A stretch of 64,000 nucleotides of DNA, from the NCBI RefSeq assembly GCF_051414035.1, contig NZ_JBLKNW010000010.1, positions 44,975 through 108,974 on the forward strand, given 5' to 3'. The notes under the pieces are model-generated. The model ran no database searches, had not been told where the DNA came from, and saw nothing but the letters and a program-made list of their open reading frames with translations. The position numbers and the translations under genes were made by a program. The DNA comes from Halosimplex amylolyticum. GTDB lineage: Archaea > Halobacteriota > Halobacteria > Halobacteriales > Haloarculaceae. Each line of letters opens with the position of its first letter. Position 1 is the first letter of the stretch. This document shows, in pieces, positions 15,969 to 23,618 of this stretch.

Positions 15969-16964
15969 GTGAGCGAGGACGACCGCGCCTGCTGTAGCCC
16001 CGCACGCGAGACGGACCACACCGGCCACAGCGACGATTCCACTGCGGACTCGGACTGGCGGACCGAACCCGCCACGGAGGACGGCGAGCGCACGGACCGG
16101 ATGGTCCGAATCGACGGCGGAACCTTCCGGATGGGCACCGACGAGGACGTGGGCTTCCCCGAGGACGGCGAGGGGCCGGCCCGCGAGGTCACGACCGGTT
16201 CCTACTTCATCGACAGATACGCCGTCACGAACGCCGAGTTCCTGGCGTTCGTCCGCGAGACGGGATACACGACCGACGCCGAGCGCTTCGGCTGGTCGTT
16301 CGTCTTCGAGGACTTCGTGGCCGAGGGCGACCGCGAGCACGCGCGCGAACGCGTCCCCGGCGCGGACTGGTGGGTCGCCGTCGCGGGCGCCGACTGGTTC
16401 CACCCCCGCGGCCCGAGTTCGAGCGTCGTCGACGACGACCTGCTGAAACACCCGGTGACGCACGTCTCCTGGGCCGACGCGGCGGCGTACGCCGACTGGG
16501 CGGGCAAGCGCCTCCCCACCGAAGCCGAGTGGGAGCGAGCGGCCCGCGGCGGCCGCGAGGGCACCCGCTTCCCGTGGGGCGACGAACTCGAACCGGGCGG
16601 CGAACACCGCTGTAACGTCTGGCAGGGCGACTTTCCGGAGCACAACACCGGCGCGGACGGCTACCTCGCCACCGCGCCGGTCGACGCCTACGAGCCCAAC
16701 GGCTTCGGCCTCTACGACGTCTGCGGCAACGTCTGGGAGTGGTGTCGCGACTGGTTCAGCCCCGACCACCACACCACGGACGCCTACGATCCCGAGAACC
16801 CGACGGGCCCGGCGACCGGCGACGAGCGGGTGATGCGCGGCGGGTCGCACCTCTGTCACGAGTCGTGGTGCAACCGCTACCGGCTGGCCGCCCGGTCGAG
16901 CAACGACCCCGAGAGCTCGGCCGGCAACGTCGGCTTCCGCTGCGTCGTCGACGCCGCACGATAG
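15969..16964 (+). CDS. Formylglycine-generating enzyme (SUMF1/FGE) family protein
   Basis: Homologue of the copper-dependent oxygenase that converts a sulfatase active-site Cys to formylglycine. Protein of 331 residues from GTG 15969. An N-terminal CC pair (RACCSPAR) and a disordered acidic linker precede the FGE domain, which begins IDGGTFRMGTDED (about residue 44). The core has HPVTHVSWADAAAYADWAGK, RLPTEAEWERAARGG, the DVCGNVWEWCRDW motif and finally GGSHLCHESWCNRYR, which keeps both catalytic cysteines (CxxxxC) found in true FGE. Metal-ligand-type Asn and Glu positions also look intact. I see no sulfatase gene in the window, so its substrate is unknown. Confidence 0.9.
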   Translation: MSEDDRACCSPARETDHTGHSDDSTADSDWRTEPATEDGERTDRMVRIDGGTFRMGTDEDVGFPEDGEGPAREVTTGSYFIDRYAVTNAEFLAFVRETGYTTDAERFGWSFVFEDFVAEGDREHARERVPGADWWVAVAGADWFHPRGPSSSVVDDDLLKHPVTHVSWADAAAYADWAGKRLPTEAEWERAARGGREGTRFPWGDELEPGGEHRCNVWQGDFPEHNTGADGYLATAPVDAYEPNGFGLYDVCGNVWEWCRDWFSPDHHTTDAYDPENPTGPATGDERVMRGGSHLCHESWCNRYRLAARSSNDPESSAGNVGFRCVVDAAR

Positions 16965-16977
16965 CTATCGGACGTCG

Positions 16978-17008
16978 GATAGAAATCGCGTTCGCCACAC
17001 GCTGAAGT
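16978..17008 (+). promoter_or_regulatory. Shared upstream box, copy 1
   Basis: The 31-base block ATAGAAATCGCGTTCGCC ... CGCTGAAGT recurs at 19724-19754 with 26 of 31 bases identical. It ends 24 bases before the ATG of the lipoprotein gene (17033), and the second copy ends 23 bases before the ATG at 19778. Same spacing in both cases suggests a common promoter; ATAGAAAT would be the TATA element. Confidence 0.5.
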
Positions 17009-17032
17009 CCCCACCGGGCCTCGGTCGATCTG

Positions 17033-18634
17033 ATGACGGCGTTCGACCCCGAACCACCCTCCACGAACGGTACCCGCTCGCGCAGAACGGTCCTCCGAGC
17101 GGTCGCCGGCCTCGCGATGGCCGGCGGCCTCGCGGGCTGTAACGACACCTCCGGCGCTCCCACCGACTCGCCGGCGTCCGGCGGAACCGGGACCGCCACG
17201 CCGGGGTCCACTGCGGCGCCCACGGTCACGGCACCGCCGACGGCGACGCCGACGCCCGGTTCGACACCGTCGGAAACGGCGACGGCGACAGCGTCCCCCA
17301 CGCCCGCGGGACGGAAGACCGCCCGCGAGTTCGTCGCGCACCTCCGCGCGGGCGAGTTCGACGCCGCGCACTCGCTGTTCGCCGATGACCTCGCGTCGCA
17401 GATGCCCCGGTCGACGCTCGAACGCTACTGGCTCGGTCTCACCGCCCAGCACGGTGCAGTCGGGTCGGTCGGGAGCGTCGAATCGGACGTCCGCGACGGG
17501 TCGGAGACGCTCGTCGTCCCCGTCGACTGCGCCGAAGGGGACCAGCCGACCGAACTCGTCGTCGACGGCGAGGGGCGCGTCTCGGGGCTGTGGTTCCCCG
17601 GGGAGTACTCGTCGCCCGACTACGTCGACGAGTCGGCGTTCGCCGAGCGGACGCTGACGCTCGAACCCGAGGGCTGCTCGCTCCCCGCGACGCTCTCGGT
17701 GCCCGCGAGCGACGACGGGGGGACGACGACCGCGACGGCGACGGCCGCTGCGACCGCGACGGCCACCCGAACCGCGACTACCGACGGAACGGCCACCGAC
17801 ACCGCGGCGGCCGCTACTGCGGACGGCGTTCCCGGCGTCGTCCTCGTTCACGGGAGCGGCGCCCACGACCGCGACGAGACCATCGGCCCGAACAAGCCCT
17901 TTCGAGATGTCGCACAGGGCCTCGCCAGCCGCGGCGTCGCGGTCCTGCGCTACGAGAAGCGAACGTACGCCTGTGACCGGCCGCGCGCGGAGTGGGCTAT
18001 CGACGACATCATCGTCGACGACGCCGTCCACGCGCTGGGCGTCCTCCGGGAACAGGACGAGGTGGACCCAGGGCGAACCGTCGTGGCGGGCCACAGCGTC
18101 GGCGCGACGTGCGTCCCCCGGATCGCCGAGCGCGACGGTTCGGTGGCCGGCGGCGCGCTCCTCGCCGGCAACGCCCGCCCGTTCACCGAGGTCTACCCCG
18201 AACAGGTAAAACACATCTTCGAGGTCCAGGGCGGCCTCTCCGCGCGAGAAGAGCGCCAGCTCTCGACGGTGAAACAGCTCATGTCCGCCGTCGAGGACGG
18301 CTCCGTGGCCGACGACCGCCAGATCGGCCCGCTCCCTGGTATCTGGTGGAAGACGCTCTTCGAGTACGACCAGGTGGCGACCGCCAACCGCGTCGACGCA
18401 CCGCTGTTCGTCGCCCACGGCGGACGTGACTTCCAGATCCCCGTCGACCCGGCGCTGTCGGGCTGGCGCGAGGGCCTCGACGACCCAGCCGCCCACCGCT
18501 TCGAACGCTATTCCGCCCTTTCACACCTGTTGCAGCCCGGAGCAGAGCCCTCGCTGACGACGGAGTACGTCTTCCCCGACAACGTCGCGGAGGCCCTCGT
18601 GGCGGACCTCGCCGACTGGGTGACCGGACTGTAG
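17033..18634 (+). CDS. Tat lipoprotein with alpha/beta-hydrolase domain
   Basis: Exported hydrolase of 533 residues. The N-terminus has a twin-arginine signal (SRRTVLRAVAG, about residues 17-27) ending in the lipobox LAGC, so it is likely lipid-anchored outside the membrane. A Thr/Pro-rich linker follows, then a small domain (about 95-205, REFVAHLRAGEFDAAHSLF) of the DUF3887 type seen ahead of hydrolases. The hydrolase proper starts at about 262 (VPGVVLVHGSG), with the nucleophile elbow GHSVG (about 353), acid loop HGGRDFQIP and catalytic His near YSALSHLL. Substrate unknown. An additional Ala/Thr-rich insert (about 224-260) sits between the two domains. Confidence 0.85.
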   Translation: MTAFDPEPPSTNGTRSRRTVLRAVAGLAMAGGLAGCNDTSGAPTDSPASGGTGTATPGSTAAPTVTAPPTATPTPGSTPSETATATASPTPAGRKTAREFVAHLRAGEFDAAHSLFADDLASQMPRSTLERYWLGLTAQHGAVGSVGSVESDVRDGSETLVVPVDCAEGDQPTELVVDGEGRVSGLWFPGEYSSPDYVDESAFAERTLTLEPEGCSLPATLSVPASDDGGTTTATATAAATATATRTATTDGTATDTAAAATADGVPGVVLVHGSGAHDRDETIGPNKPFRDVAQGLASRGVAVLRYEKRTYACDRPRAEWAIDDIIVDDAVHALGVLREQDEVDPGRTVVAGHSVGATCVPRIAERDGSVAGGALLAGNARPFTEVYPEQVKHIFEVQGGLSAREERQLSTVKQLMSAVEDGSVADDRQIGPLPGIWWKTLFEYDQVATANRVDAPLFVAHGGRDFQIPVDPALSGWREGLDDPAAHRFERYSALSHLLQPGAEPSLTTEYVFPDNVAEALVADLADWVTGL

Positions 18635-18739
18635 GCCAGCCGCTCGCTCGTCTGGTTCCGGCGACTCGGCGATGGACTTGTGAGCGTCGGCCGCGAACCG
18701 TCGAGGCATGCGACGGGAACCCGCCCGTGTGTCGCGGCC

Positions 18740-19714
18740 GTGAGTCCGCCGGGAGAGGAGTCCTCGGGGCGCGGCGACGACTCCGCAGAGTCAGGCGCGT
18801 CCGACGACTCGCACGTCGACCCGTCGGAGGCGTTCGCGGCGCTGTCGGATCCGCTCCGGGTGGACATCCTCCGTGCGCTGGCCGCCTTCCACCGCGAGTC
18901 CGGCCCTGGGCCGATCGGCTTCGCCGACCTGCGAAAGCGCGTCGACGTGCGCGACTCCGGGCGCTTTCGCTACCACCTGAACGAACTCCGCGACCACTTC
19001 GTGCGCAAGGCCGACGGCGGCTACCGGCTCACCCACGCTGGCATCGAAATCGTCGCGGCCATCCTCGCCGGGACCTACACGGAGCGCGGGTCGATGGGCC
19101 CCGAACCGCTCGATAGCGTCTGCTCGCTCTGCGACGCCTCGGCCGTCGCGGTCTACGAGGACGGGTACTGTGCCGTCTCCTGCGAGAACGACCACCCCCT
19201 GTTCCACTGGAGCGTCCCGCCCGCCGCGGCCGCCGACGCGTCGCTCCCCGAGGTCGTCTCCCGCGCCGAACTGTTCGCCCGCCAGGCCATCGAGCGGACG
19301 CTCGCGGGCGTCTGTCCGAAGTGCTCCGCGCCGGTCGATCCCGCCATCGTCGAAGACGACGCCGCTCCCACGCCCCGCCTTCGCGCCCGCTGTGACACCT
19401 GCGGCGCCACCATGGCGGGCCCGGTCGGCTTCTGCCTGCTCGTCGATCCCGCGGTCGAGTCCTTCTACCGCCGTCACGACCGGCCGCTCGACGACCTGTA
19501 CGTCTGGGAACCCGCGTTCGTCGCCGACGACTCGACCGTCTCCGTCGCGGCGACCGACCCGCTCCGCGTCGAGATCTCGGTCACCCTCGACGACGAGACG
19601 CTCGCGGTCTCCGTCGACGAGGCCGGCCGCGTGTCCGTCGACCAGTCCGACCACCCGTCCACCGACCAGTCCGACCGCCCGTCCACCGACGAGCCGAGCC
19701 GCGGCAGCGAGTGA
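18740..19714 (+). CDS. Winged-helix (ArsR-like) transcriptional regulator with zinc-ribbon-like C-terminus
   Basis: Protein of 324 residues from GTG 18740 (MSPPGEESSG); another in-frame GTG lies at 18680. The HTH at about residues 28-95 starts FAALSDPLRVDILRALA, the typical ArsR/MarR-like opening, and continues FRYHLNELRDHFV. The middle and C-terminal parts contain four CxxC-like pairs (CSLC, CPKC, CDTC and neighbours) that look like zinc-ribbon ligands, a layout common in haloarchaeal HTH proteins. The C-terminus ends in a short repeated peptide (DQSDHPSTDQSDRPSTDEPS). Target genes unknown. Confidence 0.75.
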   Translation: MSPPGEESSGRGDDSAESGASDDSHVDPSEAFAALSDPLRVDILRALAAFHRESGPGPIGFADLRKRVDVRDSGRFRYHLNELRDHFVRKADGGYRLTHAGIEIVAAILAGTYTERGSMGPEPLDSVCSLCDASAVAVYEDGYCAVSCENDHPLFHWSVPPAAAADASLPEVVSRAELFARQAIERTLAGVCPKCSAPVDPAIVEDDAAPTPRLRARCDTCGATMAGPVGFCLLVDPAVESFYRRHDRPLDDLYVWEPAFVADDSTVSVAATDPLRVEISVTLDDETLAVSVDEAGRVSVDQSDHPSTDQSDRPSTDEPSRGSE

Positions 19715-19723
19715 CAGATCGCG

Positions 19724-19754
19724 AATAGAAATCTCGTTCGCCGAGCGCTGAAGT
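19724..19754 (+). promoter_or_regulatory. Shared upstream box, copy 2
   Basis: Second copy of the 31-base block at 16978-17008, ending 23 bases before the ATG at 19778. It begins AATAGAAATCTCGTTCGCCG and ends CGCTGAAGT. It probably drives the pair of small membrane genes that follows. Confidence 0.5.
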
Positions 19755-19777
19755 GAGCGCCGGTCGTCGATCCTCGT

Positions 19778-20026
19778 ATGTCCGTGAACAGTCCCGACGC
19801 AGGTGAGCCGAGCCTGATCGCCGAAGCGAAATCGATGGCGGCGTCGCCGCTGCTGTACATCGGTGCGATCACGGTCGTCGTCGGCCTCGAGATCGTCGAA
19901 CTCCTCCCGCTGTCGGACACCCTCACGGCGCTGTCGCTCTTCCCGATCGCGCTCGCGCTGCTGTACGGGCAACTGGCGCTCCTGGCGTTGCTGCGCCGCC
20001 GCGGCTACGCCGGAATGTGTGGGTGA
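19778..20026 (+). CDS. Small two-helix membrane protein, function unknown
   Basis: Protein of 82 residues starting MSVNSPDAGEPSLIAEAK. Two hydrophobic helices (about residues 24-46 and 48-72) are separated by a short polar turn, with a basic LLRRRGYAG tail. It is preceded by the shared upstream box and followed after only 2 bases by the DUF3267-like gene, so the two are probably cotranscribed. I recognise no family. Confidence 0.6.
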   Translation: MSVNSPDAGEPSLIAEAKSMAASPLLYIGAITVVVGLEIVELLPLSDTLTALSLFPIALALLYGQLALLALLRRRGYAGMCG

Positions 20027-20028
20027 CC

Positions 20029-20571
20029 ATGTACGCCGACCCCGACCCCGAGTGTGACGACGCGGAGTGGGGGAGGGGGCGGGCGATGCCGGTGCCGGTC
20101 GCCGTCGCCGCCGCGTTCGCCGGGGTCTACCTGGCCGTCTACGGATTCGACCGCTACCTCGACTACGCGGCGATGCTCGGCCCGCGCGGCGAGTGGCTCC
20201 AGTTCGCCGTCGTGGCCGGCGTCGTCGGTCTCCACGGCGCCGTCCACGCCGTCGCCTACGCGCTGCTGGGCGAGGGGTCGTGGCGCGACGCGGCGGTCGA
20301 CGCGTCGCTGTTCCCCGGCGGCGTCGACCCCGTGCGTGTCACGGTGTTCCCGGACGGGCCGATCCGCCGCTCGGCGTACCTCGTCGGCGTCGCGGCGCCC
20401 GGCGTCCTGCTCGGCGTCGTCCCCGCGACGTGGGCGCTGGTGACCGGCAACCCCCTCGCGCTGTTCGTCGGCCTCGTGGGGGTTCTGCTGACCGGCTCGG
20501 ACGTGGGCGAGCTGATCGAGACGGCGCGGGCTCCGGACGCCGCGGGCACGGTGGAGTTCGCGTCCTCGTGA
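20029..20571 (+). CDS. Membrane protein resembling DUF3267 putative zincin peptidases
   Basis: Protein of 180 residues starting MYADPDPECDD; a GTG 12 bases upstream overlaps the previous gene. Four membrane helices are apparent (about residues 18-38, 54-80, 118-138 and 140-160). The second contains LHGAVHAVAYALLGEGS, in the position where DUF3267 proteins carry HExxH, and the late helix ends GSDVGELIETA. Here the Glu is a Gly (HGxxH), so if the relationship is right the peptidase site is altered. Operon with the preceding small membrane protein (2-base gap). Confidence 0.55.
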   Translation: MYADPDPECDDAEWGRGRAMPVPVAVAAAFAGVYLAVYGFDRYLDYAAMLGPRGEWLQFAVVAGVVGLHGAVHAVAYALLGEGSWRDAAVDASLFPGGVDPVRVTVFPDGPIRRSAYLVGVAAPGVLLGVVPATWALVTGNPLALFVGLVGVLLTGSDVGELIETARAPDAAGTVEFASS

Positions 20572-20598
20572 CGGGGACGTCAGTCTCGACTGTAGTCG

Positions 20599-21378
20599 TC
20601 ACTCGGTAAATGTCGCCGAGAGAAACCCGTCGTCGACGGTGACGATCTCCCCGGTCGTGTAGCTCGCGGCGTCGCTCGCCAGGTAGATCGCCGCGCCCGC
20701 GATCTCCTCGGGCCGACCCAGCCGCTCCTGGGTCGTCCGGTCTTTGATGGTCTCGAAGCGCGGTTCGCCCTCGGTGTAGGTGCCCTGTGTCTGCTCGCTG
20801 ATGATAAAGCCCGGCCGCACGGCGTTGACCCGGATCGCCGGACCGAGTTCCTCGGCGGCGACGCGGACGAGCGTGTCGAGCCCGCCCTTCGCCACGGAGT
20901 AGGCCGCGAGATTCGGGATCGCGCTCTCGGCCGACGCCGACGCGACGTGGAGGATCGACCCTTCGTCCATCGCCTCGGCGAATATCTGTGTCGCCCGGTA
21001 GGCTCCCTTCAGTTGCACGTCGAAGACGGCGTCCCACTGGTCGTCGGTGACCGTCTCGATGCTCTCGCGGGCGATGTAGCTCGGCGCGTAGACGAGGACG
21101 TCGACGGATCCGAACTCGGCTTCGACCGCGTCGCGGAGCGCAGTGACGTCGGCGCGGTCGGTCGCGTCGCAGGTCCGTTCGAGCGTCTCGGCGCCGCGCT
21201 CGCGGAGTTCGTCGGCGGTTCGGGCGACGCGGTCTTCGTCGCGAGAGGTGGCGACGACGTTCGCGCCCTCCTCGGCGAAGCCCAGGGCGATGGCCCGACC
21301 GATCCCGCTCGTCGCACCGATCAGGACCGCGGTCTTCCCCTCGACCGTGACCGGCGTGTGGGAGTAATCGAGTGGCAT
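20599..21378 (-). CDS. SDR family oxidoreductase
   Basis: NAD(P)-dependent short-chain dehydrogenase/reductase of 259 residues starting MPLDYSHTPVTVEGKT. Rossmann nucleotide loop GATSGIG (about residues 21-27) with SRDEDRV after the second strand, suggesting NADP preference. An NxG-type central motif reads APSYIA. Catalytic Ser lies in LHVASASAE and the YxxxK pair in YSVAKGG. The end has RPEEIAGAAIYLASDAASYTTGEIVTVDDGF, as in 3-oxoacyl-reductase-like SDRs. Substrate cannot be assigned. Convergent with the DUF3267-like gene. Confidence 0.92.
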   Translation of the reverse strand: MPLDYSHTPVTVEGKTAVLIGATSGIGRAIALGFAEEGANVVATSRDEDRVARTADELRERGAETLERTCDATDRADVTALRDAVEAEFGSVDVLVYAPSYIARESIETVTDDQWDAVFDVQLKGAYRATQIFAEAMDEGSILHVASASAESAIPNLAAYSVAKGGLDTLVRVAAEELGPAIRVNAVRPGFIISEQTQGTYTEGEPRFETIKDRTTQERLGRPEEIAGAAIYLASDAASYTTGEIVTVDDGFLSATFTE

Positions 21379-21468
21379 ATCTCCCAGTCGGCGCGGTGGG
21401 ACTTGGTGGTTCGTTTCGCGGCCGATTTCGTGACTCGCGGGATCTCGGGGGAATCCCGACCGGCACGG

Positions 21469-23469
21469 TTACGGCTCGCTGGCCCCCCGGTCGACGGGGA
21501 TCCCGCGCCGTTCGAGCGCCGTCAGGAGGTGGGGGAGGTCGCAGTCGCCGATCACGTCGGCGACGGTGAGCCGTGAGTCGAACGGGACCGCCCGGCGCGT
21601 CGCCATCTCGTAGAAGCTCGGTCCGAGGTCCGAGAGCTCGACGCGGGCGACGTTCTCCGCGGCGGCCGCCGCGTACAGGGCCTGGTAGCTCCCGACTCCC
21701 TCGCTGACGAACGAGACCTGCGCGGCGCCGGTCTCCGAGCGGAGAACGGCAGCGGCCCGGAGCACGTCGAAGACGCGCATCGCCAGGAGCGACGTGTCCA
21801 GCAACAACGCGTCGTTGGCGAACTTGAACTCGGTGCCGAACGTCCCGTAGTAGTCGTCCGCCCAGGACGGAACCGGGATGGTCCGGTTGCGCACGGCGCC
21901 GACGCCGCGCGGGTCGAACACCAGCACCGTCCCGTACTCGTTCGCGAGCGAGGCGACCGTCTCGCTCCGCTCCGGGAGTTCCGCGGTCCCGCGGTCGAAC
22001 AGGACGACCGCTGGCGACTCCGGGTCGGTCTCGGGATCCGACGCGAGAACGCCCGTAACGACGACGTCCGGATCGCGTTCGGTCCTGAACCAGACGCGTT
22101 CGACGGCCAGCCCGTCTTCCGTCGTTCGGTGGACGACCCGCGGATGCAGGTCACAGGACTCTCTGTCGAGGTCGAAGCGCTCCGCGACGGTCGCCCGCAG
22201 TTGCTCGCCGTAATCGTCACCGTCGTCGTCGACCCGCGGGCTCGCCCCCGCGTCGGGATACCTCGCCGCGACGTGGGCCGCTATCACGTCGTCGATGGTC
22301 CGTTCGTCCGCGTATTCGTCGAGGACGTTCCCCGCCTCGGTGCAGCGCACAGCGGACCCGTCGAGCGGCGCCGGGTCGTCGACGGGTCGGTACTCGCCGG
22401 CGTCGAGCCGGTCACACAGCCACTCGAACAGGTCGTCACGAAATTCCCACACCGCGCAGTGCTGGGCGTCGGCGACGGTCAGGTCGACCTCGTCTTCTGC
22501 GTCGTAGCAGGCGTAGACGTCCCGGACGCGGTCGAGCGCGTCGTGGGTGCCTTCGATGGGGAAGTACCGGTCGTGGGCCGCGGCGCCGACGCAGAGGGGG
22601 AGCGGCGCCAGGGCGGCGAGGAGGTCGTCGTAATCGATCCCGCGGTCGACGCTGCCGACGAGCGCCTGCTCGGCGTGCGTCCGGTTCCCGGTTTTCAGCT
22701 GTTCGTACCGTTCCGAGACCGAACAGCAGGGCGCGGCGGCGTCGATTCGGTCGTCGAGCAGGGAGAGATAGATCGTCTGCAGGCCACCGCCGGAGGTCCC
22801 CGTGACGCCGATCCTGTCCTCGTCGACGTCGGGGCGCCCGCAGAGGAAATCGAGGGCGCACCGGTCGTCGTGGATCACGTACCGGGCGAGATTCGTTCCG
22901 GCGTAGAAGCACTTCTGGCCGGCGTAGCTGTGCGGGAAGACCCCTCCGCCACCACTGACTTTCGCGTCCTCGTGGTCCAGGTCCCGATACTGGCGGCGTT
23001 CCCCCTGTCCGAGCGGGTCGACGACGAGCACGACGAACCCGTTCTTCGCGAGTTCGACGCACGCTCGCTGGTTCCACTCGTCTTCTCTGGCCGGTCCGGC
23101 GTGTCCGCAGAGGAAGAGGATCCCCGGATGCGGCCCGTCGCCGTCGGGCACGTAGCGGTTCGCTGTCACGTGGTAGTCCGGGCGACTCTCGAACGTCACG
23201 CACTCGACGGCGTACCCCTCGCGCTCGCGGCGGTCGGTGGTCTCCACGCCCAGGTCGGCAGACCGGTCGGGGAGGCCGCCGATACTCGCCGTCAGGAACG
23301 AGCGGACCCGCTCTCGGTGGGCCTCGGCGTCGGCTCGCGACTCGACGTCGTCCAGGGTCCCGCTCCCGCCGCCGCTCCCGAGTTTCGCTTCCGCTCGCCG
23401 GAGGAGATAGCGCGACAGCTGGTCCTCGACGTCGAAGTGCCCGTCGACGGCGGTGTCGAACCCGTCCAT
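21469..23469 (-). CDS. Double-domain alpha/beta hydrolase (acetyl-xylan-esterase-like)
   Basis: Protein of 666 residues from ATG 23469 (MDGFDTAVDGHF). The first hydrolase domain (about residues 105-330) has the oxyanion-side HPGILFLCGHAG, the nucleophile elbow VTGTSGGG, Asp region HDRYFPIEGT and His in VADAQHCAVWEF. This matches the AXE1/dienelactone-hydrolase-like group. A second, weaker hydrolase-like domain (about 440-650) has FDPRGVGAVR but the expected nucleophile elbow reads FVSEGVGSY, without a clear catalytic Ser in GxSxG form. It may be a structural copy of the first. Not a secreted protein: no signal peptide is seen. Substrate unknown. Confidence 0.8.
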   Translation of the reverse strand: MDGFDTAVDGHFDVEDQLSRYLLRRAEAKLGSGGGSGTLDDVESRADAEAHRERVRSFLTASIGGLPDRSADLGVETTDRREREGYAVECVTFESRPDYHVTANRYVPDGDGPHPGILFLCGHAGPAREDEWNQRACVELAKNGFVVLVVDPLGQGERRQYRDLDHEDAKVSGGGGVFPHSYAGQKCFYAGTNLARYVIHDDRCALDFLCGRPDVDEDRIGVTGTSGGGLQTIYLSLLDDRIDAAAPCCSVSERYEQLKTGNRTHAEQALVGSVDRGIDYDDLLAALAPLPLCVGAAAHDRYFPIEGTHDALDRVRDVYACYDAEDEVDLTVADAQHCAVWEFRDDLFEWLCDRLDAGEYRPVDDPAPLDGSAVRCTEAGNVLDEYADERTIDDVIAAHVAARYPDAGASPRVDDDGDDYGEQLRATVAERFDLDRESCDLHPRVVHRTTEDGLAVERVWFRTERDPDVVVTGVLASDPETDPESPAVVLFDRGTAELPERSETVASLANEYGTVLVFDPRGVGAVRNRTIPVPSWADDYYGTFGTEFKFANDALLLDTSLLAMRVFDVLRAAAVLRSETGAAQVSFVSEGVGSYQALYAAAAAENVARVELSDLGPSFYEMATRRAVPFDSRLTVADVIGDCDLPHLLTALERRGIPVDRGASEP

Positions 23470-23618
23470 ACACCCCCTGGGTCGCTCGACGCGTACATAA
23501 GGGTTGTTCAGGGGTGTCACGGCGTGGCGCGCAGCGACGGACGGAATCTCGGAATACGGAGACAGCGCGCCCTGACCGATAAATCGCGGCAGAACCGGCA
23601 GTCAGCGGGATCCGCAGG

